Notes under the pieces: generated by a model
The model's database searches: none
The model's input: the letters and a program-made list of their open reading frames with translations, nothing else
What the model was told of the DNA's origin: nothing
Translations under genes and position numbers: made by a program
DNA from: an uncultured Burkholderiaceae bacterium
GTDB lineage: Bacteria; Pseudomonadota; Gammaproteobacteria; Burkholderiales; Burkholderiaceae
Direction of reading: 5' to 3'
Length of the DNA: 33,736 bases
Assembly: GCA_937871985.1 (NCBI GenBank)
Contig: CALMPB010000017.1
Location: 1-33,736 of the forward strand
Part shown: in pieces, positions 1-7,919 of the stretch
Numbering within the stretch: the first letter of the stretch is position 1
Layout of the letters: each line of letters starts with the position of its first letter

Positions 1-270
1 ATGCCCGGCGTGGCCGAATCGGCGGTCATCGGCGTGCCGCATCCCGATTTCGGCGAAGCGGTGGTCGCCGTGGTCGTGCCCAGGCCGGGGCAGCAGGTCG
101 ATGCGGCCGCCATGCAGGCCCGGTTGAAAAGCCTGGTCGCCAACTTCAAGGTGCCCAAGCATATTGCCCTGGTCGAGCAACTGCCACGCAATACCATGGG
201 GAAGGTGCAGAAAAATGTGCTACGCGGCGATTATAAAGGCTTGTGGCAGCCCGTCTCCGATGCCGGCTGA
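1..270 (+). CDS. Acyl-CoA synthetase, C-terminal part (malonyl-CoA synthase-like), partial
   Basis: This is the 3' end of an AMP-forming acyl-CoA synthetase; the gene begins before the window, so the ATG at position 1 is internal. The 89 visible residues are the small C-terminal lid domain (AMP-binding_C). It starts with the usual stretch around AESAVIGVPHPDFGEAV and ends with LPRNTMGKVQKNVLR, where K68 is the expected catalytic lysine of the adenylation step. The family activates a carboxylic acid as acyl-AMP and then acyl-CoA in the cytoplasm. The wording of the last motif is closest to malonyl-CoA synthases (MatB-like), but the substrate-binding domain is outside the window, so the substrate is inferred only. 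It converges on the cardiolipin synthase gene. Confidence 0.85.
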   Translation: MPGVAESAVIGVPHPDFGEAVVAVVVPRPGQQVDAAAMQARLKSLVANFKVPKHIALVEQLPRNTMGKVQKNVLRGDYKGLWQPVSDAG

Positions 271-348
271 GAAGCCATGGTACGGGTGCATTGGTGCATC
301 GGGCGCGCTGCCTGGCCTGCGCGTGAGCCGGGCGTTTATGCCTTCAGC

Positions 349-1812
349 CTATAAATAAGGGCTGGCCAGCCAGATGATGCGGTTGCGCAGCCGCTTCCTG
401 AAGGGGATCTCGGCCAGGCCCTCCAAGGTCGTTCTGTCCGAATGGGCGATCTCGCCGTCGATCTGCTTTTCGATGGCAAGCGCAATGTCGCGGCTGTAGA
501 TTTCCACGTCCAGCTCGAAGTTCAGGCGCAGGCTGCGCGGATCCAGATTGGACGAACCCACGTACGACCACGCCCCGTCTATGGTGATGAGCTTCGAGTG
601 ATTGAAGTTGCCGCGCGCGCGCCAGACGCGGCAGCCCGTGCGGATGACCTGATCCAGCTGCGCCGTCATGGCGTAGTTCACCAGGCGCAGATTGTTGCTG
701 CCCGGAATGACGATGTCCACGGTGATTCCCCGGCGGGCCGCGGTATTGATGGCCCCCAGCAGCGTGGTGTCGGGCAGAAAGTAGGGGGACTGGATACGGA
801 TATGCCGCTGCGCCACGGCAAAGGCGCCCAGCAGCATATTGTGCGTGCTGACGATGGAGCGATCAGGGCCCGACCAGATGCAGCGCGCCGGAACCCGCGG
901 CTCGGGCGGATTCGAGGTTTCGTCGCACCAGATGTCGTACGGCAAGGCTTCTTTGGTCGTAAATTCCCAGTCCTGGGCGAATACAGAAATCAACTGCATC
1001 ACGATCGGGCCTTCCACCCGGAAATGCGTGTCGCCCGCTGTTTTGTCGCCTGCCACCGCGGTCACGAAGGCCTCGCGGATATTCATGCCCCCCGTGAAGC
1101 CGACGCGCCCGTCCACGACCAGAATCTTGCGGTGGCTGCGCAAATTGGCGTAGGGCATGCGCAGGCCCAGAGGGTTGGTCATGAACAGCGCCGTTTGTAT
1201 GCCCTTTTTACGCAATAGATGAATGATGGGCGGACGCGAGTATTTGGAGCCGATCGAATCGATGAGCACGCGGATTTCCACCCCGCGTTCCCTCGCCCGC
1301 GCCAGCGCGTCCGCGATTTTCCGGCCCTCGCTGTCGTTGTCGAAAATATAGGTTTGCAGGGCAATGGACTTCCTGGCCTGGTCTATGGCCTGGATCATGG
1401 CGGGATAGGTCTGGTCGCCGCCCACCAGCATGCGGATGTTGTTGCCGTTGCGCAGCGGATGCCGGCTGATCTTGTCGCCCAGCAGGCGCAGCGACTCGAA
1501 CTGGCGCGCCGAATACTCGGCGATCTCGAAATTGGTCGGGCTTTGGATGCGGGAGTATTCCTTCAGCGATTTGTCCCGCTGCTGCGAAATCTGGTCGCGC
1601 CGGATCCGGTTGATGCCCGCGATCAGGTACAGAAAAGGGCCGACCAGCGGCGACATCAAAATAACGCCAACCCAGCTTATGGCCGCGCGCACGTCGTTCT
1701 TGGTCATGGCGGCATGTACCGCCGCCGTCGCGCCGGTAACCACCGAGACCAGAAAAACAAGATGGGGCCAGTATTCCTCGAACAGTGTGTGTAGGGTCAT
1801 GAAGGCCGACAA
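349..1812 (-). CDS. cls: Cardiolipin synthase (phospholipase D family)
   Basis: A 487-residue membrane enzyme that joins two phosphatidylglycerol molecules to give cardiolipin and glycerol. Two hydrophobic segments lie at about residues 14-34 and 43-66, followed by two phospholipase D domains. Each domain carries an HKD motif: HRK at 227-229 with D234, and HSK at 405-407 with D412, both followed by the usual G(G/S)xN sequence (GGMN, GSSN). The length matches ClsA-type enzymes. It stands alone on the minus strand, convergent with the acyl-CoA synthetase gene and divergent from tRNA-His. The start is the ATG ahead of the first membrane segment; a second ATG four codons downstream cannot be excluded. 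Confidence 0.93.
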   Translation of the reverse strand: MSAFMTLHTLFEEYWPHLVFLVSVVTGATAAVHAAMTKNDVRAAISWVGVILMSPLVGPFLYLIAGINRIRRDQISQQRDKSLKEYSRIQSPTNFEIAEYSARQFESLRLLGDKISRHPLRNGNNIRMLVGGDQTYPAMIQAIDQARKSIALQTYIFDNDSEGRKIADALARARERGVEIRVLIDSIGSKYSRPPIIHLLRKKGIQTALFMTNPLGLRMPYANLRSHRKILVVDGRVGFTGGMNIREAFVTAVAGDKTAGDTHFRVEGPIVMQLISVFAQDWEFTTKEALPYDIWCDETSNPPEPRVPARCIWSGPDRSIVSTHNMLLGAFAVAQRHIRIQSPYFLPDTTLLGAINTAARRGITVDIVIPGSNNLRLVNYAMTAQLDQVIRTGCRVWRARGNFNHSKLITIDGAWSYVGSSNLDPRSLRLNFELDVEIYSRDIALAIEKQIDGEIAHSDRTTLEGLAEIPFRKRLRNRIIWLASPYL

Positions 1813-1956
1813 GCTGATTGAAGTGGGGGCGCCGCAAAACGCGCATTGCCAGGTTGTGTCAACGTACCGCCCGACTGCGCCGGGCGAAATCCGGCAATGC
1901 GCTCACGCCGACAGCGTCAAGTATATCGATGCTCTCGTCATTGCGCACAGACGCGT

Positions 1957-1985
1957 ATGAAACTATTCCCAGTTCATGCTAGAAT
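1957..1985 (+). promoter_or_regulatory. Candidate promoter of tRNA-His
   Basis: A TAGAAT -10 element (1980-1985, five of six consensus bases) has ATGAAA (1957-1962, four of six) 17 bases upstream. It lies about 35 bases before the tRNA, the usual distance for a short leader. Inferred from sequence only. Confidence 0.4.
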
Positions 1986-2020
1986 CTTGCTTCTTTAAGG
2001 CATTCGGCCTTGAGACAATG

Positions 2021-2096
2021 GTGACCGTAGCTCAGTTGGTAGAGTCCCGGATTGTGATTCCGGTTGTCGTGGGTTCGAGCCCCATCGGTCACCCCA
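2021..2096 (+). tRNA. tRNA-His (anticodon GTG)
   Basis: The acceptor stem GTGACCG (2021-2027) pairs with CGGTCAC (2086-2092). The anticodon loop holds GTG at 2054-2056 between a five-base-pair stem, and the T arm GTGGGTTCGAGCCCC is typical. The discriminator base is C (2093) and CCA is encoded (2094-2096). A G at 2020 can supply the extra G-1 that pairs with C73, the identity element of histidine tRNA. The D stem closes with one G-U pair (2030 with 2045), slightly unusual but tolerated. Confidence 0.97.
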
Positions 2097-2121
2097 GAAT
2101 TCCCCAAGAAATCAAAATATT

Positions 2122-2154
2122 ACGCCGCTGATGATCAGCGGCGTTTTGTTTTTC
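2122..2154 (+). terminator. Rho-independent terminator of tRNA-His
   Basis: ACGCCGCTGA and TCAGCGGCGT form a perfect 10-base-pair stem with a three-base loop (2122-2144), followed by a T-rich run TTTTGTTTTT. It lies about 25 bases after the tRNA CCA end. The symporter gene on the other strand ends 50 bases further on. Confidence 0.9.
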
Positions 2155-2207
2155 TTTCGCCTTTGTCGGCCGTGCGGGTTAAGAGGGTTTCGGGCCTTCG
2201 AGACCGC

Positions 2208-3686
2208 TCAAGGTTCGGGCTGCAGCGCCACCGCGGGTTCTTGAGCCAGGTTGCGGGTCAGGGCGGTGATGGCAAACATGACTACGGTGTTCAGGCCCAA
2301 GGCGATGACGCCGATATTGACGTCGTGCACCCATGCCGGGGCGCCGGGGAAGAGGGTCTGCATGGACTGGTGTGTCAGCACCGTGTAGGCCACCGTGCCG
2401 ACTCCGACGCATATTCCCGTGGCAACCCCGTATTTGTTGGCGATCCGTGTTTTGCACAGGCTGGCCAGCAATCCTGGAGTCAATTGCGTGACGAAGCTGA
2501 ATCCCATGATCAAGAGCGCGACGATGCTTTGCCCGCCCCCGATCGCGAAGTACACGGCGATGAGTGAAATGGCCAAAGCGGCTATCCGGGAGACCAGCGA
2601 CAGTTTCGAATCGCTGGTGTCCGGCGCGCCCACAAGATAGATGTTGCGCGCAAAAAGGGTGGATGAGGCGATGAGCATGATCGAGCCGGGCACGATCGCG
2701 GTCAGCACGCCGGCAACGCCTATGACTCCCACCAGCCATGGGTCGAAGGTCTGGATGGAAAGCTTGAGCAAGGCCAGGTCGATCTGGCCGCCCGACAGGC
2801 CCGGCACTTGCAGGATCGCCGCCATGCCCACGAACATGGAGAACAGCATCACCAGGGCGTAAATGGGCATGACCACGGCGTTCTTGCGAAAGCTGATTTC
2901 CGTTTTCGACGTGTATACCGACGCAAACGCATGCGGCCACAAATACATTCCCAGGCTTGAAATCACGATCGTCGACAAATACCAGACGGCGTTCTTGCCG
3001 GTTTCGGGCAGCGCGAGGAATCCGGGCTTGGCCTGCTCGATCGTGGCGAACATGGAGCCCAGGCCGCCGTAGTAGTGGTAAGGAAGGTAAAGGCCCAGAA
3101 AGACACAGACCACCAGCACGACGGCGTCTTTCAGGAGCGCGGTATTCGCGGAGCCGCGCATTCCGGAGTTGACGACGTAGACCGTCATGGCTCCCGCGCC
3201 GATCCAGATGGCCGCCGTCGGTTTGATGCCGCCGTACGACGTCAATTCGACGATGATGCCGATGCCCTTGAATTGCAGGATGAGGTATGGAATCAGGGCG
3301 ACCAGCGACACCACGGCGACCAGGGTGCCCAAGGCTGTGCTTCCGTATACCTTGGCGTAGTAGTCGGACTGGGTCAGCAGTTTATGCTGCTTGGCGACGC
3401 GCCACACCGGCGGCAGCAGCCAGTACGACATGACGAAAGCCAGAACCGTGTACACCACAATGTACAGCGCGGGCCCGCCAAAGCCGTAGGCAAAGCCGCT
3501 GGCGCCGAGAAAGGTGAAAGTCGTGTAGAGCTCGCCGGCCATCAGCACGAACACCAGCACGGAGGAGAAGCCGCGTCCCCCAACGCTCCATTGTTCCATA
3601 TTCATCGTGACGCCGCGCTTGGCGCGCATGCCCAGGAAAACGATGAATGCCAGCGACACCGCAATAATGATTAAAGGAGTATTCAT
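2208..3686 (-). CDS. Sodium:solute symporter (SSS family), monocarboxylate-type permease
   Basis: A 492-residue polytopic membrane protein with about thirteen hydrophobic segments over its whole length. It fits the SSS family that couples Na+ (or H+) entry to solute uptake. Family-like features are the N-terminal segment ending GMRAKRG, the sequence WSVGGRGF near residue 37, the LMAGELYTTFTFLG segment and the central GMYLWPHAF stretch. The WPH sequence and the adjacent DUF3311 gene are common for permeases of the MctP/PanF-like branch, which move monocarboxylates or pantothenate; the substrate here is unknown. The DUF3311 gene lies 43 bases upstream on the same strand, so the two probably form a two-gene operon. 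Confidence 0.88.
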   Translation of the reverse strand: MNTPLIIIAVSLAFIVFLGMRAKRGVTMNMEQWSVGGRGFSSVLVFVLMAGELYTTFTFLGASGFAYGFGGPALYIVVYTVLAFVMSYWLLPPVWRVAKQHKLLTQSDYYAKVYGSTALGTLVAVVSLVALIPYLILQFKGIGIIVELTSYGGIKPTAAIWIGAGAMTVYVVNSGMRGSANTALLKDAVVLVVCVFLGLYLPYHYYGGLGSMFATIEQAKPGFLALPETGKNAVWYLSTIVISSLGMYLWPHAFASVYTSKTEISFRKNAVVMPIYALVMLFSMFVGMAAILQVPGLSGGQIDLALLKLSIQTFDPWLVGVIGVAGVLTAIVPGSIMLIASSTLFARNIYLVGAPDTSDSKLSLVSRIAALAISLIAVYFAIGGGQSIVALLIMGFSFVTQLTPGLLASLCKTRIANKYGVATGICVGVGTVAYTVLTHQSMQTLFPGAPAWVHDVNIGVIALGLNTVVMFAITALTRNLAQEPAVALQPEP

Positions 3687-3729
3687 TGCCAGGCCTTTCA
3701 GCAGTAACTGCGCGAGAATAAAGAGGGAG

Positions 3730-3918
3730 TCAGGGTTTGTTGGCGGGATCGAGTGAATAGATCACCCACATCACCAAAGAAGTAATCAGGACCGTGCCGA
3801 CCACCCAGGCCATGAAGAAAGGCAGGCCAAGAATGAACGGCGTTACGCGATTGGCGACCAGTACGCCGCCCAGCGCCAGGAGAACGGGAATAAGGACAAG
3901 CCAGGTTGATCGAGGCAT
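3730..3918 (-). CDS. DUF3311 small membrane protein, partner of the symporter
   Basis: A 62-residue protein with two membrane segments, about residues 5-24 and 34-54, separated by a short FILGLPFF stretch. This size and pattern match DUF3311 proteins, which are regularly encoded just upstream of an SSS symporter and are thought to be accessory subunits; their biochemical role is not established. An AAGGAT ribosome-binding site precedes the ATG by a suitable distance, which supports this start over longer readings in other frames. It is the first gene of the probable operon with the symporter. Confidence 0.83.
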   Translation of the reverse strand: MPRSTWLVLIPVLLALGGVLVANRVTPFILGLPFFMAWVVGTVLITSLVMWVIYSLDPANKP

Positions 3919-4239
3919 TTCTTGTATCCTTCATAAAAGACAAAAGACGGGTCTGGAGCAGTGTGCTCGCAGGTTTTCGCCGGCCGATGGTGGCGCAAGC
4001 GGATGCAGGCTGCGGTTTCGACGCCGCGATTCAAAATCGCGCGTGCCGCAGGCGGAGCGCCGCTCATCGTGTTTTGAAGTGTATGGACAATCCATTTATG
4101 GGGTACACGCTGCAGCGGCTAGGGTTTCCCCTTGCAGATATTTCGAAATGTAAAATAGAGCGGAGCGGCATGCGGGAAAGGCGCCGGGAGTTTTGCCGCG
4201 TGAGTATCCCGCAATCCTTCAGGTGGACGATGGAAGCCT
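3919..4239. other. Intergenic region between divergent genes (321 bp)
   Basis: This stretch separates the DUF3311 gene (-) from the small Trp-rich protein gene (+) and should hold promoters for both, but I see no convincing -35/-10 pair. It contains a perfect hairpin, CGCGATT-CAA-AATCGCG (4025-4041), and a short palindrome, ATTTCGAAAT, near 4139. Neither has a poly-T tail. No coding frame in it looks real. Confidence 0.5.
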
Positions 4240-4470
4240 ATGGCTGACGATATTTTTGAACTGGATTGGTCGCTGGCGCCCGCCGGCTGGGACTGGGCGG
4301 CCCAGGACGAGGACGGGCGCTGGTTCTGGTATGGGGTTCAGCCCCAGCCCAGCATTGGCGGCGGGGTGTGGCGCGCGCCGTCGCGAGCCCAGGCATTCGC
4401 GTGCCAGGCCGATCCTAATCCCGAGTGGTACGACACTTTGCACCGCCGCGGTACTGCGGCGAATGGGTGA
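4240..4470 (+). CDS. Small Trp-rich hypothetical protein
   Basis: A 76-residue acidic, soluble-looking protein with seven tryptophans and several tyrosine/phenylalanine residues. It has no signal peptide, membrane segment or cysteine pair. The pattern (LDWSLAP..WDW, then DGRWFWYG, then WYDTL) looks conserved rather than random, and a GGAAG ribosome-binding site precedes the ATG. It reads much like short uncharacterised proteins of Bordetella/Achromobacter relatives, but I do not recognise a named family and propose no function. It stands alone between divergent and convergent neighbours. Confidence 0.6.
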   Translation: MADDIFELDWSLAPAGWDWAAQDEDGRWFWYGVQPQPSIGGGVWRAPSRAQAFACQADPNPEWYDTLHRRGTAANG

Positions 4471-4563
4471 GGCCGGCGAGGCGGCATCCGGCCTTTGTTG
4501 CGGCTTTTCGTTGGAGTCCCGGCGCCCGGCTCGTGCTCCGGCCTCTGGCCGCGCCTGGAATCG

Positions 4564-5418
4564 TCAAAGCTCCCGCGCGCCGAACGTATCGCATTGTGAG
4601 GTGTCGCCGCTTTTCAGGCCCCGGCTGAACCAGCGCACACGCTGGGCGGAAGTGCCGTGGGTGAACGAGTCGGGCACGACCCGCCCCTGGGCCTGCTGCT
4701 GCAGGCGGTCGTCGCCGATGGCGGTTGCGGCGTTCAGGGCTTCTTCGATGTCGCCGGCTTCCAGCGTGCCGCGCTGCTCGTTCGAGTGGTTGGCCCAGAC
4801 TCCGGCAAAGCAGTCGGCCTGCAGCTCGACGCGCACGGAAAGTTGGTTGGCCACGGTTGTGCTGGAGCGCTGCCGCAGCTTGTCGACCTGATCCGTGATG
4901 CCGCGCAGGTGCTGCACGTGATGCCCGATTTCATGGGCAATGACGTAAGCCTGGGCGAAATCGCCCGGCGAATCGAGTTCTTGCGCCATTTGCCGGAAAA
5001 AGCCCAGATCCAGATAGACCTTGCTGTCGCCGGGGCAATAGAAGGGCCCCATGGCCGCCTGGCCCGTGCCGCAGGCGGTGGGCGTCACGCCGCTGTACAA
5101 GACCAGCTTGGGCTGCCGGTAGCTGCCCCAGCCGTTTTGCTGGAACAGTTTGCCCCAGGTGTCTTCGGTGTCGCCCAGTATTTTGGCGACGAAGGTCTTT
5201 TCGGCATCGTTGGCGGAATTGCCGGCCGGCGCGCTGTATTGTGTTTCCTGGGGTTCAGTGAGGTTCTGCAGGACAACGTTGGGATCCACGCCGAAGTAGA
5301 TCGCCACCAGCGCCAGCACGATGGTGCCCAGTCCGATTTTTCCGCCGCCCCGCAAGGGAATGCGGCTGCCGCGCCGGTCTTCGATATTTTGGCTTTCGCG
5401 TGAATTGTCCAAACGCAT
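4564..5418 (-). CDS. ypfJ: YpfJ-type neutral zinc metallopeptidase
   Basis: A 284-residue putative membrane-anchored zinc protease of the YpfJ family. The N-terminus MRLDNSRESQNIEDRRG matches the family start. A single membrane segment follows at about residues 28-43, and HEIGH at 162-166 is the zinc-binding HExxH motif, followed by a further conserved region with ELQADCFAGVW. Two adjacent ATG codons (5421 and 5418) follow an AAGGAG site. I chose the second for its six-base spacing; an in-frame ATG 12 codons further upstream lacks this support and does not resemble the family. The substrate of the family is unknown. It is divergent from the yciO-like gene. Confidence 0.86.
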   Translation of the reverse strand: MRLDNSRESQNIEDRRGSRIPLRGGGKIGLGTIVLALVAIYFGVDPNVVLQNLTEPQETQYSAPAGNSANDAEKTFVAKILGDTEDTWGKLFQQNGWGSYRQPKLVLYSGVTPTACGTGQAAMGPFYCPGDSKVYLDLGFFRQMAQELDSPGDFAQAYVIAHEIGHHVQHLRGITDQVDKLRQRSSTTVANQLSVRVELQADCFAGVWANHSNEQRGTLEAGDIEEALNAATAIGDDRLQQQAQGRVVPDSFTHGTSAQRVRWFSRGLKSGDTSQCDTFGAREL

Positions 5419-5536
5419 CATGGGCTCCTTCGGGAATGAAACCGGCTTTCTCAACGGCCGGTAAAGTCTGGAATTTTATTGCCTCGGGGCGGTCGGCACC
5501 GTAAACTGCTCCCTCAAGAATGTTAGGATACGTTTC

Positions 5537-6163
5537 ATGGCCCAGTTGTTTGTCGTTCACCCTCAAAACCCGCAAGCCCGCTCGTTGAAGCAGGCCGGCG
5601 AACTCCTGGCCAAGGGCGGCCTGGTTGCGGTACCCACCGATTCCAGCTATGCGCTTGTGGCGCGGCTGGACGATAAGACGGCGGCCGATTCCCTGCGCCG
5701 CCTGCGCGGGCTGGACGAGCGTCATCATCTTACTTTACTGTGCCGCGATCTGGCCGAAATCGGCCATTTCGCCCGGGTCGACAACCGCCAGTACCGTTTC
5801 CTCAAGCTTGCAACGCCGGGTCCCTGGACCTTCATACTGGAAGCCAGCCGCGAAGTGCCGCGCCGCGTGTCCCATCCTTCCCGCAAGACTATCGGCATCC
5901 GCGTACCCAACCACGTCGTCACGCTCGGCCTCATCGAGCAGGCGGGTTCGCCGCTTATTTCCACAACGCTCATCCCCGAGGACGAAGAAGAGCCCTTGAA
6001 CGATGCGCAGGAAATCCTCGATCGCTACGCCAACCAGTTGGCGGCCGTCATCGATGGCGGTTCCTGCCCTCTGATGCCGACGACGGTCATCGACCTTACC
6101 GGCCCCGAGCCCGAGATCGTGCGCCGGGGGCAGGGCGATTTGTCGGCTCTGGGCCTTGATTAG
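5537..6163 (+). CDS. yciO: YciO/Sua5/YrdC family protein (threonylcarbamoyl-AMP synthase-like)
   Basis: A 208-residue single-domain protein of the YrdC/Sua5 fold, whose best-known members make threonylcarbamoyl-AMP for the t6A modification of tRNA. Landmarks are PTDSSYAL (33-40), PGPWTFIL (94-101), the IGIRVPNH stretch (119-126) and PLISTT (139-144). The last replaces the S-A-N seen in true TsaC/Sua5 enzymes, which places it with the YciO group. YciO proteins have weak or uncertain t6A activity, so function beyond the fold is inferred. An AGGAT site precedes the ATG. The M50 protease gene follows on the same strand after 75 bases and may be cotranscribed. Confidence 0.85.
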   Translation: MAQLFVVHPQNPQARSLKQAGELLAKGGLVAVPTDSSYALVARLDDKTAADSLRRLRGLDERHHLTLLCRDLAEIGHFARVDNRQYRFLKLATPGPWTFILEASREVPRRVSHPSRKTIGIRVPNHVVTLGLIEQAGSPLISTTLIPEDEEEPLNDAQEILDRYANQLAAVIDGGSCPLMPTTVIDLTGPEPEIVRRGQGDLSALGLD

Positions 6164-6238
6164 CGAACTTTTTCCCGTGGCGACGGCCCAACCCACCAGA
6201 CGGCGTGCAACCAGCCCGCGCCATTACCCGGAATTTGA

Positions 6239-6889
6239 ATGGAATCATTGATACAGACCATTACGGTTTACGCATTGCCCGTGTTGTTCGGCATTACTCT
6301 GCACGAGGCGGCCCATGGCTATGTCGCCCGCATGTTCGGCGATCCCACGGCGTATCAGGCGGGCCGCGTCAGCCTGAATCCCATCCGCCATGTCGACATG
6401 GTCGGCACGATCATCGTTCCTCTCGTCCTGTTGTTCAGCACCAAGCTCATGGGCGGCGCGGGCATATTGTTCGGCTGGGCCAAGCCGGTGCCGGTCGACT
6501 GGAGTCGGCTCAACAAGCCCAAGCGCGACATGCTCTGGGTGGCGCTGGCGGGGCCGGCGTCCAATCTCGTCATGGCCATTATCTGGGCGGTGGAGCTGCG
6601 CCTTCTCATGGGCGCCGGCTCGAGCATGGGCAGCTTCTGGGTGCAGATGGCCATTGCGGGCATCCAGATCAATCTGGTTCTCATGGCGCTGAATCTGTTT
6701 CCGCTGCCGCCCCTGGACGGCGGACGGATCGTGTTCAGCCTGCTGCCCGGGCCGCTGGCCTACAAGTATTCCAGAATAGAACCCTATGGCTTGTTGATAT
6801 TGGTGGTGCTGATGATGACCGGGGTGCTCTGGAAGCTGCTTCTGCCATTGCTGGCCGCGGGTCAGGCCATCGTTACCTGGTTCCTGTAA
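6239..6889 (+). CDS. Site-2 protease family (M50) membrane metallopeptidase
   Basis: A 216-residue integral membrane zinc protease of the short M50 type. The first membrane helix carries HEAAH (22-26), giving two zinc-ligand histidines and the catalytic glutamate. A later helix carries NLFPLPPLDGGR (152-163) with the third ligand D160. About five to six hydrophobic segments are visible, and there is no PDZ or CBS domain. The family cleaves substrates within the membrane; the substrate here is unknown. In beta- and gammaproteobacteria this gene often sits near a yciO-like gene, as here. The ribosome-binding site is weak. dapA follows after 125 bases that contain a long inverted repeat. Confidence 0.88.
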   Translation: MESLIQTITVYALPVLFGITLHEAAHGYVARMFGDPTAYQAGRVSLNPIRHVDMVGTIIVPLVLLFSTKLMGGAGILFGWAKPVPVDWSRLNKPKRDMLWVALAGPASNLVMAIIWAVELRLLMGAGSSMGSFWVQMAIAGIQINLVLMALNLFPLPPLDGGRIVFSLLPGPLAYKYSRIEPYGLLILVVLMMTGVLWKLLLPLLAAGQAIVTWFL

Positions 6890-6908
6890 AAAAACTATAG
6901 TGGGGCGT

Positions 6909-6943
6909 GTGCATGTTTACTCGCTTATCCGGTAAACTTGCAC
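6909..6943. repeat. Inverted repeat upstream of dapA
   Basis: GTGCATGTTTAC (6909-6920) and GTAAACTTGCAC (6932-6943) form a 12-base inverted repeat with one mismatch and an 11-base loop. It lies 20 bases after the M50 protease stop and about 70 bases before the dapA start. It has no clear T run, so it could be a weak terminator, an operator or a leader RNA hairpin. Confidence 0.5.
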
Positions 6944-7014
6944 GTTAGATTGGTTTTGGTGCGTAAAAGGCGTGCCCGTCGCCTCAAGGCGGGCTTTCGG
7001 AGATACTTTCCATC

Positions 7015-7917
7015 ATGTCTAGTACAGATTCTGCAATTCCCACCTTTCAAGGGAGCATGGTTGCATTGGTTACGCCCATGCTTCCCGACGGCAGCCTCGA
7101 TTTCGATAGCTATCGAAAACTTATCGATTGGCATGCCCAGGAAGGCACGGATGCGCTGGTCGTGGTGGGAACCTCCGGCGAATCGCCCACGGTAAGCGTG
7201 GAAGAGCATTCCGAACTCATCCGCATCGCCGTCGAATATTCGGCCGGGCGCATGCCCATCATTGCGGGCGTGGGCGGCAATTCCACCGAAGAGGCCATCG
7301 AGCTGTCCCAGTACGCCAAGAAGGTGGGCGCGCAGGCCGGCCTGTCGGTAGTGCCCTACTACAACAAGCCTACCCAGGAAGGCATGTACCGGCACTTCCG
7401 GGCCATTTCCGAAGCGGTCGATCTTCCCGCCATCTTGTACAACGTGCCCGGCCGCACCGGGGCCGATCTGTCCAACGAAACGATTCTGCGCCTGGCGCAG
7501 GTGCCGGGCATCATCGGAATCAAGGATGCCACCGGCGACATCGCCCGGGGCGGCTGGCTGCTGCATCACAAGCCGGCCGAGTTCCAGGTGTTCAGCGGCG
7601 ACGACCCCACGGCTGCCTCGCTCATTCTGCTCGGTGCGCGGGGCAATATCTCGGTCACCGCCAATGTCGCCCCCCGGCTCATGCACGAACTCTGCGCGGC
7701 GGCCCTGCAGGGCAACGTCGCCGTGGTGCGCGAGCTCAATGGCCGACTCTCCCAGTTGAATAAAGTTCTTTTTGTTGAATCCAACCCGATTCCCGTAAAG
7801 TGGGCCGTTGCCGAAATGGGCTTGTCCAAGCTGGGCTATCGTTTACCTTTAACCCCCCTGAGCGAGCAGTTTCACGCTGTGGTTCGCAACTCGTTGAAAG
7901 ACGTGGGCTTGATTTGA
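7015..7917 (+). CDS. dapA: 4-hydroxy-tetrahydrodipicolinate synthase
   Basis: A 300-residue cytoplasmic TIM-barrel enzyme that condenses pyruvate with aspartate semialdehyde, the first committed step to diaminopimelate and lysine. The Schiff-base lysine is K170 in GIKDAT, the catalytic tyrosine is Y142 in LYNVPGRTG, and the GTSGESP loop at 52-58 binds the pyruvate carboxylate. The N-terminus [12 protein letters not shown] is typical, and the length is slightly above the usual 292. A GGAGA site stands 12 bases upstream of the ATG. bamC follows after two bases, the dapA-bamC arrangement also known in Escherichia coli. Confidence 0.97.
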   Translation: MSSTDSAIPTFQGSMVALVTPMLPDGSLDFDSYRKLIDWHAQEGTDALVVVGTSGESPTVSVEEHSELIRIAVEYSAGRMPIIAGVGGNSTEEAIELSQYAKKVGAQAGLSVVPYYNKPTQEGMYRHFRAISEAVDLPAILYNVPGRTGADLSNETILRLAQVPGIIGIKDATGDIARGGWLLHHKPAEFQVFSGDDPTAASLILLGARGNISVTANVAPRLMHELCAAALQGNVAVVRELNGRLSQLNKVLFVESNPIPVKWAVAEMGLSKLGYRLPLTPLSEQFHAVVRNSLKDVGLI

Positions 7918-7919
7918 GA

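Noticed and set aside
7800..7919. Upstream extension of bamC into dapA
   Set aside because: It would put 40 residues before the lipoprotein signal peptide; the clustered ATGs from 7920 give the normal start.
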